This document shows positions 35,661 to 44,041 of a stretch of 64,000 bases of DNA, piece after piece. The translations under genes were made by a program, and so were the position numbers. The DNA is taken from assembly GCF_001428845.1 (NCBI RefSeq), contig NZ_LMIU01000025.1, positions 187,435 to 251,434 of the forward strand, given 5' to 3'. Numbering within the stretch: position 1 is the stretch's first letter; each line of letters begins with the position of its first letter. This DNA comes from Achromobacter sp. Root83 (GTDB taxonomy: Bacteria > Pseudomonadota > Gammaproteobacteria > Burkholderiales > Burkholderiaceae_B). The notes under the pieces are model-generated. The model was not told where the DNA came from. It searched no databases and saw only the letters and a list, made by a program, of their open reading frames with translations.

Positions 35661-36920
35661 ATGACATCCTCTTCCCCCCTCCCCGCCGCCGCGCTGGACG
35701 GCGTGCGCATCCTGGACCTGACGTCCGTGGTGTTCGGCCCCTATGCGTCGCAGATACTGGCCGACTACGGCGCCGACGTGATCAAGGTCGAGGCCCCCGG
35801 CGGCGACTCCACCCGGCACACGGGTCCTTCCCAAGAGCCGGGGCTGGCCGCCATCTTCCTGGGACTGAACCGCAACAAGCGCAGCATCGTGCTGGACCTG
35901 AAACAGGCCTCGGCGCGGCAGGCGCTGTTGACGATGGTGGATCAGGCCGACGTGCTGATGCACAGCATGCGCCCGGCCAAGATGGCCGCGCTGGGACTGG
36001 ACCCGGCCACGCTGTGCGCGCGCAACCCGCGGCTGGTGTATGCCGGCCTGTACGGTTTTGGCGAAGGCGGCGCCTACGATGGGCGGCCCGCCTACGACGA
36101 CATCATCCAGGGCCTGTCGGGCTTTGCCGACCTGGTCGACCGCCAGACCGGCACCCCGCGCTACCTGCCCACGGTCGCGGCGGACAAGACCTGCGGGCTG
36201 ATCGCCGCGCACGCCATCCTGGCGGCGCTGTTCCAGCGCACGCGCACGGGCGCGGGCCAGCAGATCGAAGTGCCCATGTTCGAGAGCATGGCGTCTTATG
36301 TGCTGGTGGAGCATTTCTACGGCAGGCATCTGGCCGCGCAGCCCGGCGAGCCCCCGCGCCAGGCCGGCTACCCGCGCGTGCTGACGCCCTGGCGCAGGCC
36401 CTGCCAGACGGCCGACGGCCATGTCTGCCTGATGCCCTACACCGATGCGCACTGGCGCGACTTCTTCAACGCCGTGGACCGCCCCGATCTGGCGCGGGAC
36501 GCGCGCTTTGCCGACATCTCCGCGCGCACGCGGCACATCGAGGCGCTCTATGAACTGCTGGCGGGCGTCGTCGCCGCGCACGGCACGGCCTACTGGCTGG
36601 CCCTGTGCGAACGGCTGGAGATTCCGGCCGCTCCCGTCAACCGCCTGCAGGACCTGGAAACGGACCCGCATCTGCAAAGCGTGGACTTCTTCGTGCCGCT
36701 GCAAAGCGCGTCCGGCGCCCGCTACCGCTTCCCCCGCAACCCGGTGCGCCTGCAGGCTTCCAACGTGCCGGCCGCGATGCCCCCCCGCCTGGGCGAACAC
36801 ACGCTGGACGTGCTGCGCCAGGCCGGACTGGACGATGCCCAGATCCGCGCGCTGCTTGAAACAGGCGCCGCGCGCGGCGCGCCTTTCCCCACCACGGAAC
36901 ACAGCAAGGATTCCGCATGA
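35661..36920 (+). CDS. CaiB/BaiF-family CoA-transferase
   Basis: The ATG at 35661 (MTSSSPLPAAALDGVRILD) is preferred over one 27 bases upstream. The 419-residue family III CoA-transferase has SVVFGPYASQILADYGAD at the N-terminus and RPAYDDIIQGLSG near 145, containing the probable catalytic Asp. It should activate an organic acid with CoA taken from another acyl-CoA. Its stop overlaps the MaoC gene start. It is a second CaiB protein, quite different from the one at 27129. Confidence 0.9.
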   Translation: MTSSSPLPAAALDGVRILDLTSVVFGPYASQILADYGADVIKVEAPGGDSTRHTGPSQEPGLAAIFLGLNRNKRSIVLDLKQASARQALLTMVDQADVLMHSMRPAKMAALGLDPATLCARNPRLVYAGLYGFGEGGAYDGRPAYDDIIQGLSGFADLVDRQTGTPRYLPTVAADKTCGLIAAHAILAALFQRTRTGAGQQIEVPMFESMASYVLVEHFYGRHLAAQPGEPPRQAGYPRVLTPWRRPCQTADGHVCLMPYTDAHWRDFFNAVDRPDLARDARFADISARTRHIEALYELLAGVVAAHGTAYWLALCERLEIPAAPVNRLQDLETDPHLQSVDFFVPLQSASGARYRFPRNPVRLQASNVPAAMPPRLGEHTLDVLRQAGLDDAQIRALLETGAARGAPFPTTEHSKDSA

Positions 36921-37396
36921 GTTCAGACAACGACACCCGCGCCATCGCGCAACTCGGCCAGGGCTATTACTGGCAAGACCTGGCCGTGGGCCAGCGCTTT
37001 CATACCTTCCGCCGCACGGTGACCGAAACCGACATCGTGAACTTCATCAGCGTGACGGGCATGCTGGAGACGATCTTCATCGACGCCACCTATGCGCACG
37101 GCGCCATCCAGGGCCGCCCCGCCCCCGGCGGGCTGACCTACGGGCTGATCGAAGGCCTGATCATGCAGGGAATGGTGCAGGGAACCGGGCTGGCGCTGCT
37201 GGAAGTCCACAAGAAAATGCTGGCGCCCGTGGTGGCGGGAGACACCATCTGGGCGGAAATTGAAGTCACCGGCGTGCGCCCGACGTCGCAGCACAACCGG
37301 GCGGTCGTCACGTCCGCCATCGAAGTCCGCAACCAGCACGGCAAGCCGGTGATGGCCTACACCGCCACGCGCATGCTGGCCGGCAGGCCAGACTAG
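36917..37396 (+). CDS. MaoC-like hotdog protein without hydratase signature
   Basis: This 159-residue hotdog-fold protein belongs to the MaoC dehydratase group (FRRTVTETDIVNFISVTG, GRPAPGGLTYGLIEGLI). The usual hydratase-2 motif of the form GDxNPxH is replaced by TGMLETIF, so the catalytic Asp and His of R-specific enoyl-CoA hydratases are not visible. It may dehydrate a different acyl-CoA or act as a thioesterase. Its ATG overlaps the CaiB stop (ATGA), so the two proteins are made together. Confidence 0.87.
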   Translation: MSSDNDTRAIAQLGQGYYWQDLAVGQRFHTFRRTVTETDIVNFISVTGMLETIFIDATYAHGAIQGRPAPGGLTYGLIEGLIMQGMVQGTGLALLEVHKKMLAPVVAGDTIWAEIEVTGVRPTSQHNRAVVTSAIEVRNQHGKPVMAYTATRMLAGRPD

Positions 37397-37485
37397 AACC
37401 CGTTCGGCCGGCGGAACGCCCCGCATCGAGGGCGCCGCCGGCCGAACCTATTCCGCGGCACCCATAAAACACAAGGAGACAAACC

Positions 37486-38451
37486 ATGAAGAAAGCACTG
37501 CTGGCGGCCAGCCTGGCCGTCCTGGCGCTGGGAGGCGCCGCCGGCGCCCAGGCCGCCTGGCCCGAGCGGCCCATCACGATGGTCGTGCCCTTCCCGCCCG
37601 GCGGGCCGACCGATCTGGTGGCGCGCGTGCTGGCCAAGCAACTGACCGATCAACTGGGCCAGACCGTGGTCGTGGAGAACAAGGGCGGCGCCAACGGCAA
37701 CATCGGCATGCAGTATGCGGCGGGCGCCAAGCCCGACGGCTATACGGTGCTGTACAACACGTCGTCCATCGCGCTCAGCCCCAATCTTTATCGATCCTTG
37801 GCGTTCGACCCGGTCAAGGACTTCGCGCCGGTTTCAAGCACGGCGGTCATCCCGCTGGTTTTGCTCGTCCACCCGTCGGTGCCCGCGGACAACGCCGCGG
37901 CGTTCGTCGAGTACGCGCGCCAGCATCCCGGCAAACTGTCGTACGGGTCGGCGGGCGCGGGCAACGTCACGCATCTGGGCGCCCTGCTCCTGCTGCGTTC
38001 GCTTCAGATCGACGCGGTGCACGTGCCCTATCGCGGCAGCGCGCCCGCCATGACGGATCTGGTCGGTGGACAGGTGCAGGTGATGACCAACACGCTGAAT
38101 GATTCGCTGGGCTTCATCCGCGAAGGCAAGCTGCGCGCGCTAGCGGTCACCAGCCCCACGCGCAGCGATCAGCTTCCCAATGTGCCCACGGTGGCGGAAA
38201 CGGTGGCCCCGGGCTTCGGGATGGGCGCCTGGCAGGGCGTGGTGGCGCCAGCCGGAACGCCGGCGCCCGTCATCGAAAAGCTGAACGCCGAAATCCGCCG
38301 CGCCCTGCAATCCCCGGAGATGCAAAAACAGCTCAAGGCGCAAGGCGCCCAGGCGCTGGGATCGACGCCGCAGGAATACGCCGATTACATCAAGAGTGAA
38401 ATCAAGCGGTGGGGTGAAGTGGTGAAGGCGGCGGATGTGAAGCTGGATTGA
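37486..38451 (+). CDS. Bug/TctC-family periplasmic solute receptor
   Basis: This 321-residue protein has a signal peptide (about 1-23, ending GAQAAW) and the Bug motifs WPERPITMVVPFPPGGPTD, GANGNIGMQYAAGAKPDGYT and VPYRGSAPAMTDLVGGQVQ. The start has AGGAGACAAACC before the ATG. It is the last gene of the second LysR-CaiB module, which suggests that it delivers the acid that CaiB and the MaoC-like protein process. The transporter partner is elsewhere. Confidence 0.92.
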   Translation: MKKALLAASLAVLALGGAAGAQAAWPERPITMVVPFPPGGPTDLVARVLAKQLTDQLGQTVVVENKGGANGNIGMQYAAGAKPDGYTVLYNTSSIALSPNLYRSLAFDPVKDFAPVSSTAVIPLVLLVHPSVPADNAAAFVEYARQHPGKLSYGSAGAGNVTHLGALLLLRSLQIDAVHVPYRGSAPAMTDLVGGQVQVMTNTLNDSLGFIREGKLRALAVTSPTRSDQLPNVPTVAETVAPGFGMGAWQGVVAPAGTPAPVIEKLNAEIRRALQSPEMQKQLKAQGAQALGSTPQEYADYIKSEIKRWGEVVKAADVKLD

Positions 38452-38481
38452 AGGCCCAGGCCTCCGGGGTGCGGCAAGCGG

Positions 38482-38506
38482 GCGTAGCGTGCGCGGCGTG
38501 GGGGCC
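38482..38506 (+). repeat. Direct repeat copy 1 (25 bp)
   Basis: This exact 25-base GC-rich sequence, beginning GCGTAGCGTG, occurs again at 38574-38598. It lies in the 154-base gap between the Bug gene and the tautomerase. It appears to be a truncated copy of the larger element at 38530-38598. Confidence 0.75.
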
Positions 38507-38573
38507 CTATACAGCCGCCCGCCGCCGGGCCGCCCCAAGGCGGGGCGCCGCCCCCTCGGGGGGCAGCAAGCAC

Positions 38574-38598
38574 GCGTAGCGTGCGCGGCGTGGGGGCC
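38574..38598 (+). repeat. Direct repeat copy 2 (25 bp) with hairpin flank
   Basis: This is identical to copy 1. It is preceded by two small hairpins, CGCCCC/GGGGCG at 38531-38547 and GCCCCC/GGGGGC at 38550-38563. The whole element looks like a repetitive extragenic element of the sort scattered in Burkholderiales genomes (recollection, not checked). Confidence 0.75.
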
Positions 38599-38605
38599 AC
38601 CAATC

Positions 38606-38980
38606 CTACCGTCCAGCTGCCTTCGCGCTAATCCCGTTGGCCACGCCCATGTCGGTCTTGGGCACGTCGCGGATCAGCACGCGCACGTCTTCGCCGGAAA
38701 TATCGATGCTGGCGCACACCGCCTGGTTCAGGGCGGCGATCAGGGCGGCCTTCTTGGCCTCGTCGCGGCCTTCGATCAGGGCCACGTCCACGCGCGCCAT
38801 GCGCTTGCCGATTTCGCCGGCCACGATCACGTGTTCGGCAGGCACTTCCTGCAGCACGATACGCACGCTGGGCAGCGGCGCGGCGATGCTCTCGACCACG
38901 GCATTGGATGCCGCCTTCAACAGGTCGGCCTTCTGGGCGGCCGAATGGCCTTGCAGGATCTGAACGTTCAAAATGGGCAT
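38606..38980 (-). CDS. Tandem 4-oxalocrotonate tautomerase-like protein
   Basis: The ATG at 38980 gives a 124-residue protein beginning MPILNVQILQGHSAAQKAD, with Pro2 as the catalytic residue of the tautomerase superfamily. The second half (ARVDVALIEGRDEAKKAAL onward) repeats the same fold, so it is two 62-residue units fused head to tail. The second unit has Ala where Pro would be, so only one active site per pair is likely. It lies between a Bug gene and the betaine transporter. Confidence 0.87.
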   Translation of the reverse strand: MPILNVQILQGHSAAQKADLLKAASNAVVESIAAPLPSVRIVLQEVPAEHVIVAGEIGKRMARVDVALIEGRDEAKKAALIAALNQAVCASIDISGEDVRVLIRDVPKTDMGVANGISAKAAGR

Positions 38981-39045
38981 GGCGGTATCCGATTTTCCGA
39001 AATGGGAGAAGCAGGCCGAACCGGCCGGCCAGTCATCATATCGTG

Positions 39046-39084
39046 ACTCTGCCCGCGTGCAAGCCTGTTGCACGCGGGCAGAGT
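39046..39084 (-). terminator. Strong hairpin after proV
   Basis: A perfect 17-base stem (ACTCTGCCCGCGTGCAA and its complement) with a five-base loop lies 20 bases past the proV stop. It has no T tract on the minus strand but is the strongest inverted repeat noted in the window, and probably ends the proXWV transcript. Confidence 0.65.
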
Positions 39085-39104
39085 TTCCTCGGCGCGGGCC
39101 GCAA

Positions 39105-40355
39105 TCAGGCGGCTTCGCCCCGGTGTTCCGGCACGGGTTGCGCTTCCAGTTCGGCGCCCTCGGCAATGGCCGCCGGCTCGGTCAGGGCCGGCGTCACCAG
39201 CTCCACCACCTTCTTGCGCGACAGCATGCCCAGGAACTCGTCGTCCTCGCCCGTCACCGCGACCGGCTGGTCGCTGTGCACCAGTTGCGCGAGGACTTCG
39301 CCCAGGCCCGCCGTGGCGGGCACCGAGGCCAGGTCCTCGACAAAGCGCGACACGTCGCGCGCGCCTTCCTGTATGGCCTGCTCGGCGGCCTTGGCCGTCA
39401 GCACGCCGGCCAGGCGCTTGCCGTCCAGCACCGGCGCATACTCGTAGTTCAGCGCGTTCATGCGGTCCATGGCGTGCGCGGGGCGCGAGCGCATGGTCAG
39501 CGTCAGGCGCGCCGGGTTCACGGCGTGCGTGGCGTTGAGCACCTTGGTGCGGTTCACGTCCTGCAGGAACGACTGCACGTAATCGTTGGCCGGATTCAGC
39601 AGGATGTCTTCCGGCGTGCCTTCCTGCACCAGTTCGCCGTCCTTCAGGATGGCGATGCGGTTGCCCAGGCGCAGGGCTTCGTCCAGATCATGCGTGATGA
39701 ACACGATGGTCTTGTTCAGCTTGGCCTGAAGCTGCAGAAGCTGGTCCTGCATTTCGCGGCGGATCAGCGGGTCCAGCGCCGAGAAGGCTTCGTCCATCAG
39801 CAGGATTTCGGCATCGGTGGCCAGGGCCCGCGCCAGGCCGACGCGTTGCTGCATGCCGCCGGACAACTGGTGGGGATACTGGTTTTCGAAGCCGGACAGG
39901 CCCACCTGTTCCAGCCATTCGCGCGCGCGCTTCTCGCGCTCGGCCTTGCCCACGCCCTGAACGGTCAGGCCGTAGGCGGCGTTGTCCAGCACCGTGCGGT
40001 GCGGGAACAGCCCGAAGCGCTGGAACACCATGCTCATCTTCTTTTGGCGGAAGACTTCCAGGTCGCGCTTGTTCAGGCTGACCACGTCCACTCCATCCAC
40101 CAGGATGTGGCCCGAGCTGGGTTCGATCAGGCGGTTGAAGTGGCGGATCAGCGTGGATTTGCCGGAACCCGACAAGCCCATGATGACGTAGATGCTGCCC
40201 TCTTCGATGGACAGGCTGATGTCGCGCAGGCCCAGCGTGTGGCCGCTTTCGGCCAGAAGCTGTTCCTTGCTCATGCCGCCCTGGGCGGCTTCCAGCCATT
40301 TCTTCGGGTGCGATCCGAAGACCTTGTAGATGTTCTTGACCTCGATCTTGCTCAT
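39105..40355 (-). CDS. proV: Betaine/proline ABC transporter ATPase with CBS domains
   Basis: This 416-residue ATPase has Walker A GLSGSGKST near 60, the signature LSGGMQQR near 165, Walker B LLMDEAFSALD, and a C-terminal pair of CBS domains (about 275-400) as in ProV/OpuAA. The CBS region may sense ionic strength. It powers uptake of glycine betaine or proline with ProW and ProX. Its start overlaps the proW stop by four bases. Confidence 0.92.
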   Translation of the reverse strand: MSKIEVKNIYKVFGSHPKKWLEAAQGGMSKEQLLAESGHTLGLRDISLSIEEGSIYVIMGLSGSGKSTLIRHFNRLIEPSSGHILVDGVDVVSLNKRDLEVFRQKKMSMVFQRFGLFPHRTVLDNAAYGLTVQGVGKAEREKRAREWLEQVGLSGFENQYPHQLSGGMQQRVGLARALATDAEILLMDEAFSALDPLIRREMQDQLLQLQAKLNKTIVFITHDLDEALRLGNRIAILKDGELVQEGTPEDILLNPANDYVQSFLQDVNRTKVLNATHAVNPARLTLTMRSRPAHAMDRMNALNYEYAPVLDGKRLAGVLTAKAAEQAIQEGARDVSRFVEDLASVPATAGLGEVLAQLVHSDQPVAVTGEDDEFLGMLSRKKVVELVTPALTEPAAIAEGAELEAQPVPEHRGEAA

Positions 40356-41209
40356 CGCTGGCCTCCCATGCGCATGCGCTGTCCATACGATTGCGTGATC
40401 CGGTCGAACAGCACGGCCAGCACCACGATACCCAGTCCTGCCAGCAGGCCGCGGCCCACTTCCAGACGATTGATCCCCAGCAGCACCTCATAGCCCAGCC
40501 CGCGCGCGCCGATCATGGACGCGATCACCACCATCGACAGCGCCATCATCGTGGTCTGGTTGATGCCAGCCATGATGTTGGGCAGCGCCAGGGGCAATTG
40601 CACACCGAAGAGCTGCTGGCGCGGGTTGGCCCCGAAGGCGCGCGAGGCTTCCAGCACTTCGCGGTCGACCAGGCGGATGCCCAGGTCGGTCAGGCGGATC
40701 AGCGGCGGGACGGCGTAGATGACGGTCGCGATGATGGCGGGAATCTTGCCCAGGCCAAACAGCATGACCACGGGGATCAGGTAGACGAAGCTGGGCATGG
40801 TCTGCATTACATCCAGCACCGGCAGCATGACCGAACGCAGCCAGTTGACCCGCGCCATCAGCACCCCTAGCGGAATGCCGATCACCACGGACAGGCCGGC
40901 CGCCATGATCATCAGCGCCAGCGTCTGCATGCCGGCGTCCCACAGGCCCAGCACGCCGATCACGCACAGAAGCGCGCCCATCGCCAGGCTCAGGCCGACG
41001 CGGCGGCTCACGCCATAGGCGATCGCGATCGTGACGGCGACCACCGCCCACCAGGGCGAGTTGCGCAGCAGTTGCTCCAGCCACACCAAGGCATGCAGCA
41101 CAGGCTGAGACAGCGTCTCCAGCGTGTCCGCGTAGTTGGTGACCAGGTGATCGACAAAGCCGTCGATCGCCCCCCGTACCTGACGGGCGGGAATAATTTC
41201 AGGAAACAT
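40352..41209 (-). CDS. proW: Betaine/proline ABC transporter permease
   Basis: The ATG at 41209 has GGAG at correct distance and is preferred to a longer frame. The 285-residue inner-membrane permease has about six helices and the coupling EAA-type loop (RLVDREVLEASRAFGANPRQQLFGVQLPLALP). It is the middle gene of proX-proW-proV. A 292-base gap with a hairpin separates it from proX, so its level may differ from that of the binding protein. Confidence 0.92.
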   Translation of the reverse strand: MFPEIIPARQVRGAIDGFVDHLVTNYADTLETLSQPVLHALVWLEQLLRNSPWWAVVAVTIAIAYGVSRRVGLSLAMGALLCVIGVLGLWDAGMQTLALMIMAAGLSVVIGIPLGVLMARVNWLRSVMLPVLDVMQTMPSFVYLIPVVMLFGLGKIPAIIATVIYAVPPLIRLTDLGIRLVDREVLEASRAFGANPRQQLFGVQLPLALPNIMAGINQTTMMALSMVVIASMIGARGLGYEVLLGINRLEVGRGLLAGLGIVVLAVLFDRITQSYGQRMRMGGQR

Positions 41210-41398
41210 GTATTCGACTCCATTCTGGCGCGCTCGCCGCCCGTGTCGCCACCGGGCAACCCGGCACAACGGAAAACAACGAGACTGAAACAGGTGTCCG
41301 GCACTTCGACAGGCCGTCGCGGACGGAGGCCAATCTCACGGCAGTGTCGAACGCCGGGGAAGTTGCCACCGGGAGTGGCGGCACAAGCGCGCTTGACT

Positions 41399-41420
41399 GG
41401 CCGGACGCGAGCGTCCGGCC
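41399..41420 (-). promoter_or_regulatory. Hairpin between proX and proW
   Basis: GGCCGGACGC and GCGTCCGGCC pair perfectly with a two-base centre. It lies about 80 bases after the proX stop within the operon and may protect the proX mRNA or weaken read-through. No gene is seen in the rest of the 292-base gap. Confidence 0.4.
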
Positions 41421-41501
41421 GGCGGCCATCCTGGCATAGCGGCCCGGCCCCACGAAGGACCGGCACGCGCCACTGCGGCGCGCGGCCAGGACCGCAGTAC
41501 G

Positions 41502-42503
41502 TTACAGCGCGCTTTGGACGCGCCCGGCGACGTCGGCGGAGACCCACTTGGTCCAGACGTCGGGCTTGTTTTTCAGGAACCACTTGGCCACGGCGTTGGA
41601 ATCGTCACCGGACTCTTCCATGTGGGCCAGCGTTTCATTGATCACCGGCAGCGGCACCGAGACCTTGGACAGGAATTCGGTGAGCTTGGGGGCTTCCTGC
41701 GAGAACTTGGTGTTCACGGCGGTGAAGACGGGATTGTCGGGATAGGCGCTGGCCTCGGGCTTGGCGCACTTGCTCGACGTCAGGCACTTGTGCTTTTCAG
41801 CATCGTAAGGCGGCATGTCCAGCTTGACCAGGTCCATCGCGCCGACCAGCGGCGTGGGCGACCAGTAATAGAAGACCACGTTCTGCTTGCGCTTGTAGGC
41901 CGACATCAGGGCCGCCTTCTGCGCGGCGCCCGTACCCGGCGAGTACAACGTGTAGGTGTCGTCCAGCTTCAGGGCGTGGAACAGGTTGTTGCTGGTCACT
42001 TCGCAGCCCCAGCCCGCCGGGCAGCCGTAGAACCGGCCCTTGCCGGGCTCTTCCGGATCCTTGAATTCGTCCTTGAACTTGGGCAGATCGGCCGCGGACT
42101 TCAGCTCGGGCAGGCGCTCGGCCGTGTAGCGGGGGATGTACCAGCCCTCGGCGCCCATGTACAGGTCGCCGATGCGCTTGACCTTGCCGGTCTTCTCGGC
42201 GCGGTCCCAGGGATCGGCCACGCTGTTCAGCCAGATCTCGGTATTGATGTCCAGGTCGCCGCGCTCAAGCGCGGCCAGGGCGGGCAGGGTCTCGGTGGGC
42301 AGGGTTTCGGTCTTGCAACCGTAGCCCTTTTCCATGATGAAACGCTCGACGTCCACGAGAACCAGGTTGGATTCCCAATTCATGGCGCCGAAGGTGACCG
42401 GCCGCTTGATTTCGCACTGAGGGGCGTCGGCGGCTTGGGCCGTTCCGGCGAACGCGAACAACACGGCCACGGCGGCCAGGGTCTTGACAGGGGTAAAACG
42501 CAT
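41502..42503 (-). CDS. proX: Betaine/proline ABC transporter binding protein
   Basis: This 333-residue protein has a signal peptide (1-24, ending AGTAQAAD) and the OpuAC/ProX fold with FGAMNWESNLVLVDVERFIME near residue 40 and several Trp/Tyr residues (FYYWSPTPL) typical of quaternary amine binding. It is the periplasmic receptor and first gene of proXWV. The ribosome site GGAGG is about eleven bases before ATG. Exact substrate choice among betaine, proline and carnitine is not visible. Confidence 0.9.
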   Translation of the reverse strand: MRFTPVKTLAAVAVLFAFAGTAQAADAPQCEIKRPVTFGAMNWESNLVLVDVERFIMEKGYGCKTETLPTETLPALAALERGDLDINTEIWLNSVADPWDRAEKTGKVKRIGDLYMGAEGWYIPRYTAERLPELKSAADLPKFKDEFKDPEEPGKGRFYGCPAGWGCEVTSNNLFHALKLDDTYTLYSPGTGAAQKAALMSAYKRKQNVVFYYWSPTPLVGAMDLVKLDMPPYDAEKHKCLTSSKCAKPEASAYPDNPVFTAVNTKFSQEAPKLTEFLSKVSVPLPVINETLAHMEESGDDSNAVAKWFLKNKPDVWTKWVSADVAGRVQSAL

Positions 42504-42537
42504 TGGCTATTTGCCTCCATAGGTTCAGGCACACACG

Positions 42538-42557
42538 CCAGGCCGGGTTTGGCCTGG
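42538..42557 (-). promoter_or_regulatory. Hairpin in proX leader
   Basis: CCAGGCC and GGCCTGG pair around a six-base loop, 35 bases upstream of the proX start, within the 5' leader. It might regulate translation or simply stabilise the mRNA. No known riboswitch pattern is recognised. Confidence 0.35.
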
Positions 42558-42921
42558 TAGTGCCATGGAGCTAAGGGGGTTGTGCGGAAGACGGGCAGAA
42601 CCGCCAATACAAACCGAACACTAGCAACAAGACGGGCCGCGAAGGGTGCGGGGTCTTGCAAGACAGGAGTTCCAAAAACAATGTTTTTGAAAACCCACAG
42701 AAAGTGAACAAACTGAACGAAGAAGCCAGCATCTTAAACGAAATTGCTGTGCAACCCAACCCCACGCATGAATGAAACAGATACATCCGGGGCTCAGCGC
42801 CTAAGGGATAACCCGTATCAACAAGGGGCGAATTGCCAATTTTCCCAGGGGAAATTTGGTTCAAAAATAAAGATACATTCAGTTAATGTTTTGTTCATAT
42901 TAATACATACAAGGCGTTCCA

Positions 42922-42942
42922 AAACGGGCCAAAAGCCCGTTT
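42922..42942 (-). terminator. Hairpin with short T run
   Basis: AAACGGGC and GCCCGTTT pair around a five-base loop. On the minus strand the stem ends in GCCCGTTTTGG, a four-T run, so it could be a weak intrinsic terminator for the upstream ABC operon. Confidence 0.45.
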
Positions 42943-42974
42943 CGGACATGCGCAAGGGGGTTTTCAATCGCACT

Positions 42975-42997
42975 GAGGGGGCGCCACGCGCCCCCTC
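42975..42997 (-). terminator. Perfect GC hairpin after ABC binding-protein gene
   Basis: GAGGGGGCGC and GCGCCCCCTC form a ten-base stem with a three-base loop, 24 bases past the stop at 43021. It has no T tract, but with the hairpin at 42922 it probably ends the long minus-strand operon. Confidence 0.5.
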
Positions 42998-43020
42998 CCC
43001 GTCCCGCGTTGTCTAACCCC

Positions 43021-44013
43021 CTATTTCCGGGTCAGCGATTGCTCGTAAGGCCCCGCGTCCAGCGCGCCGGCCGGCAAATCGCCCTTGAGCGTGCCGTTGC
43101 TCTTGAATATCTGGAACTCGCGCGTGAGCGTGTCCAGGTCCGCCGCGTTCAGCGACACGCGATAGTTCTCTTGCCACAGATCCGCGAACACTTGCGCGTC
43201 CGCCTGCGGCAGATTGGCCGCCTTCTGCACCGCGCCAACCACCTCCGCGGGATGGGCCTGGCCGTACTCCAGCGCCTTGCGCAGCGCCACGATGGCACGC
43301 ACCACGGCGTCCGGGTTCTTTTGCAGGTACTCGGCGCGGACCACGCCCACGGCGTTATAGGGAACGCTGTCGCTCTTGGTCAGCGTCTTCCACTGTTCGC
43401 CGAAGGTGGACAGCGTCCGCACCCTCAGGTCCTTCAACTGCGCGGTGGTGACGTTGCGCAGCGCGGCGGCGTCCACTTCCTTTTGCGCCAGGAACTGCAC
43501 CAGGCGGGGTTCGTTGCCCGGCACCAGCGTGAATTCGTTTTCCTTGATGCCATGGTTGCCCGCCAGCACCGCGTTGGCGATGGTGGCCGTGGAACTGCCC
43601 GCCGGCGACATGCCGATCTTCTTGCCCTTCAGGTCGGCAAGCGATCGGATCGGAGAATCCTCCAGCACCACGAAGGATACGTTCGAGGGCTGGGTGGCCA
43701 GCACGATCTTGACGGGCACGCCATCGGTGGCCAGCGCGAACGCGCCCGCCGCCGGAGACCCGAAGGCCAGGTCGATGGCATTGGCGGCGATGGCGCGGGT
43801 TGGGCCGTTGACGTCCGAAAAATGCACGTACTCCACGTCCAGGCCCTGGTCCTTGAAGAAGCTGCCGGCCTCCAGCACGGCGCCATATCCCAGCGTAAGG
43901 CCGCTGGGCCAGTAGCCGACGCGGATTTTTTCCGCATGCGCCGGCAGCGCGGCCACGCCCCCGGCAAGCACGGCGAAGACGGCCGCGCGTTTGATCAGAT
44001 GCAAGACGTTCAT
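43021..44013 (-). CDS. SsuA/NMT1-type ABC substrate-binding protein
   Basis: This 330-residue protein has a signal peptide (about 1-27, ending ALPAHAEK) and the NMT1/SsuA fold (KIRVGYWPSGLTLGYGAVLEAG, KIGMSPAGSSTATIA, VPYNAVGVVRAEYL). Family members bind aliphatic sulfonates, taurine, nitriles or thiamine precursors. It is the last gene of the ten-gene minus-strand operon and the second binding protein of that operon. The ligand is unknown. Confidence 0.88.
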   Translation of the reverse strand: MNVLHLIKRAAVFAVLAGGVAALPAHAEKIRVGYWPSGLTLGYGAVLEAGSFFKDQGLDVEYVHFSDVNGPTRAIAANAIDLAFGSPAAGAFALATDGVPVKIVLATQPSNVSFVVLEDSPIRSLADLKGKKIGMSPAGSSTATIANAVLAGNHGIKENEFTLVPGNEPRLVQFLAQKEVDAAALRNVTTAQLKDLRVRTLSTFGEQWKTLTKSDSVPYNAVGVVRAEYLQKNPDAVVRAIVALRKALEYGQAHPAEVVGAVQKAANLPQADAQVFADLWQENYRVSLNAADLDTLTREFQIFKSNGTLKGDLPAGALDAGPYEQSLTRK

Positions 44014-44041
44014 GATTGCTCCAGAAGTAAGTCCTGCCCCG

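Larger units (their letters stand above)
42504..43020 (-). other. AT-rich 517-base intergenic region (proX control region)
   Basis: No gene is supported here. It lies upstream of proX and after the stop of the ABC-binding-protein gene at 43021. The stretch 42660-42920 is clearly less GC-rich than all surrounding DNA, as expected for an active promoter or a horizontally acquired piece. I cannot place the -35 and -10 boxes with confidence. Inverted repeats near each end are listed separately. Confidence 0.6.
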
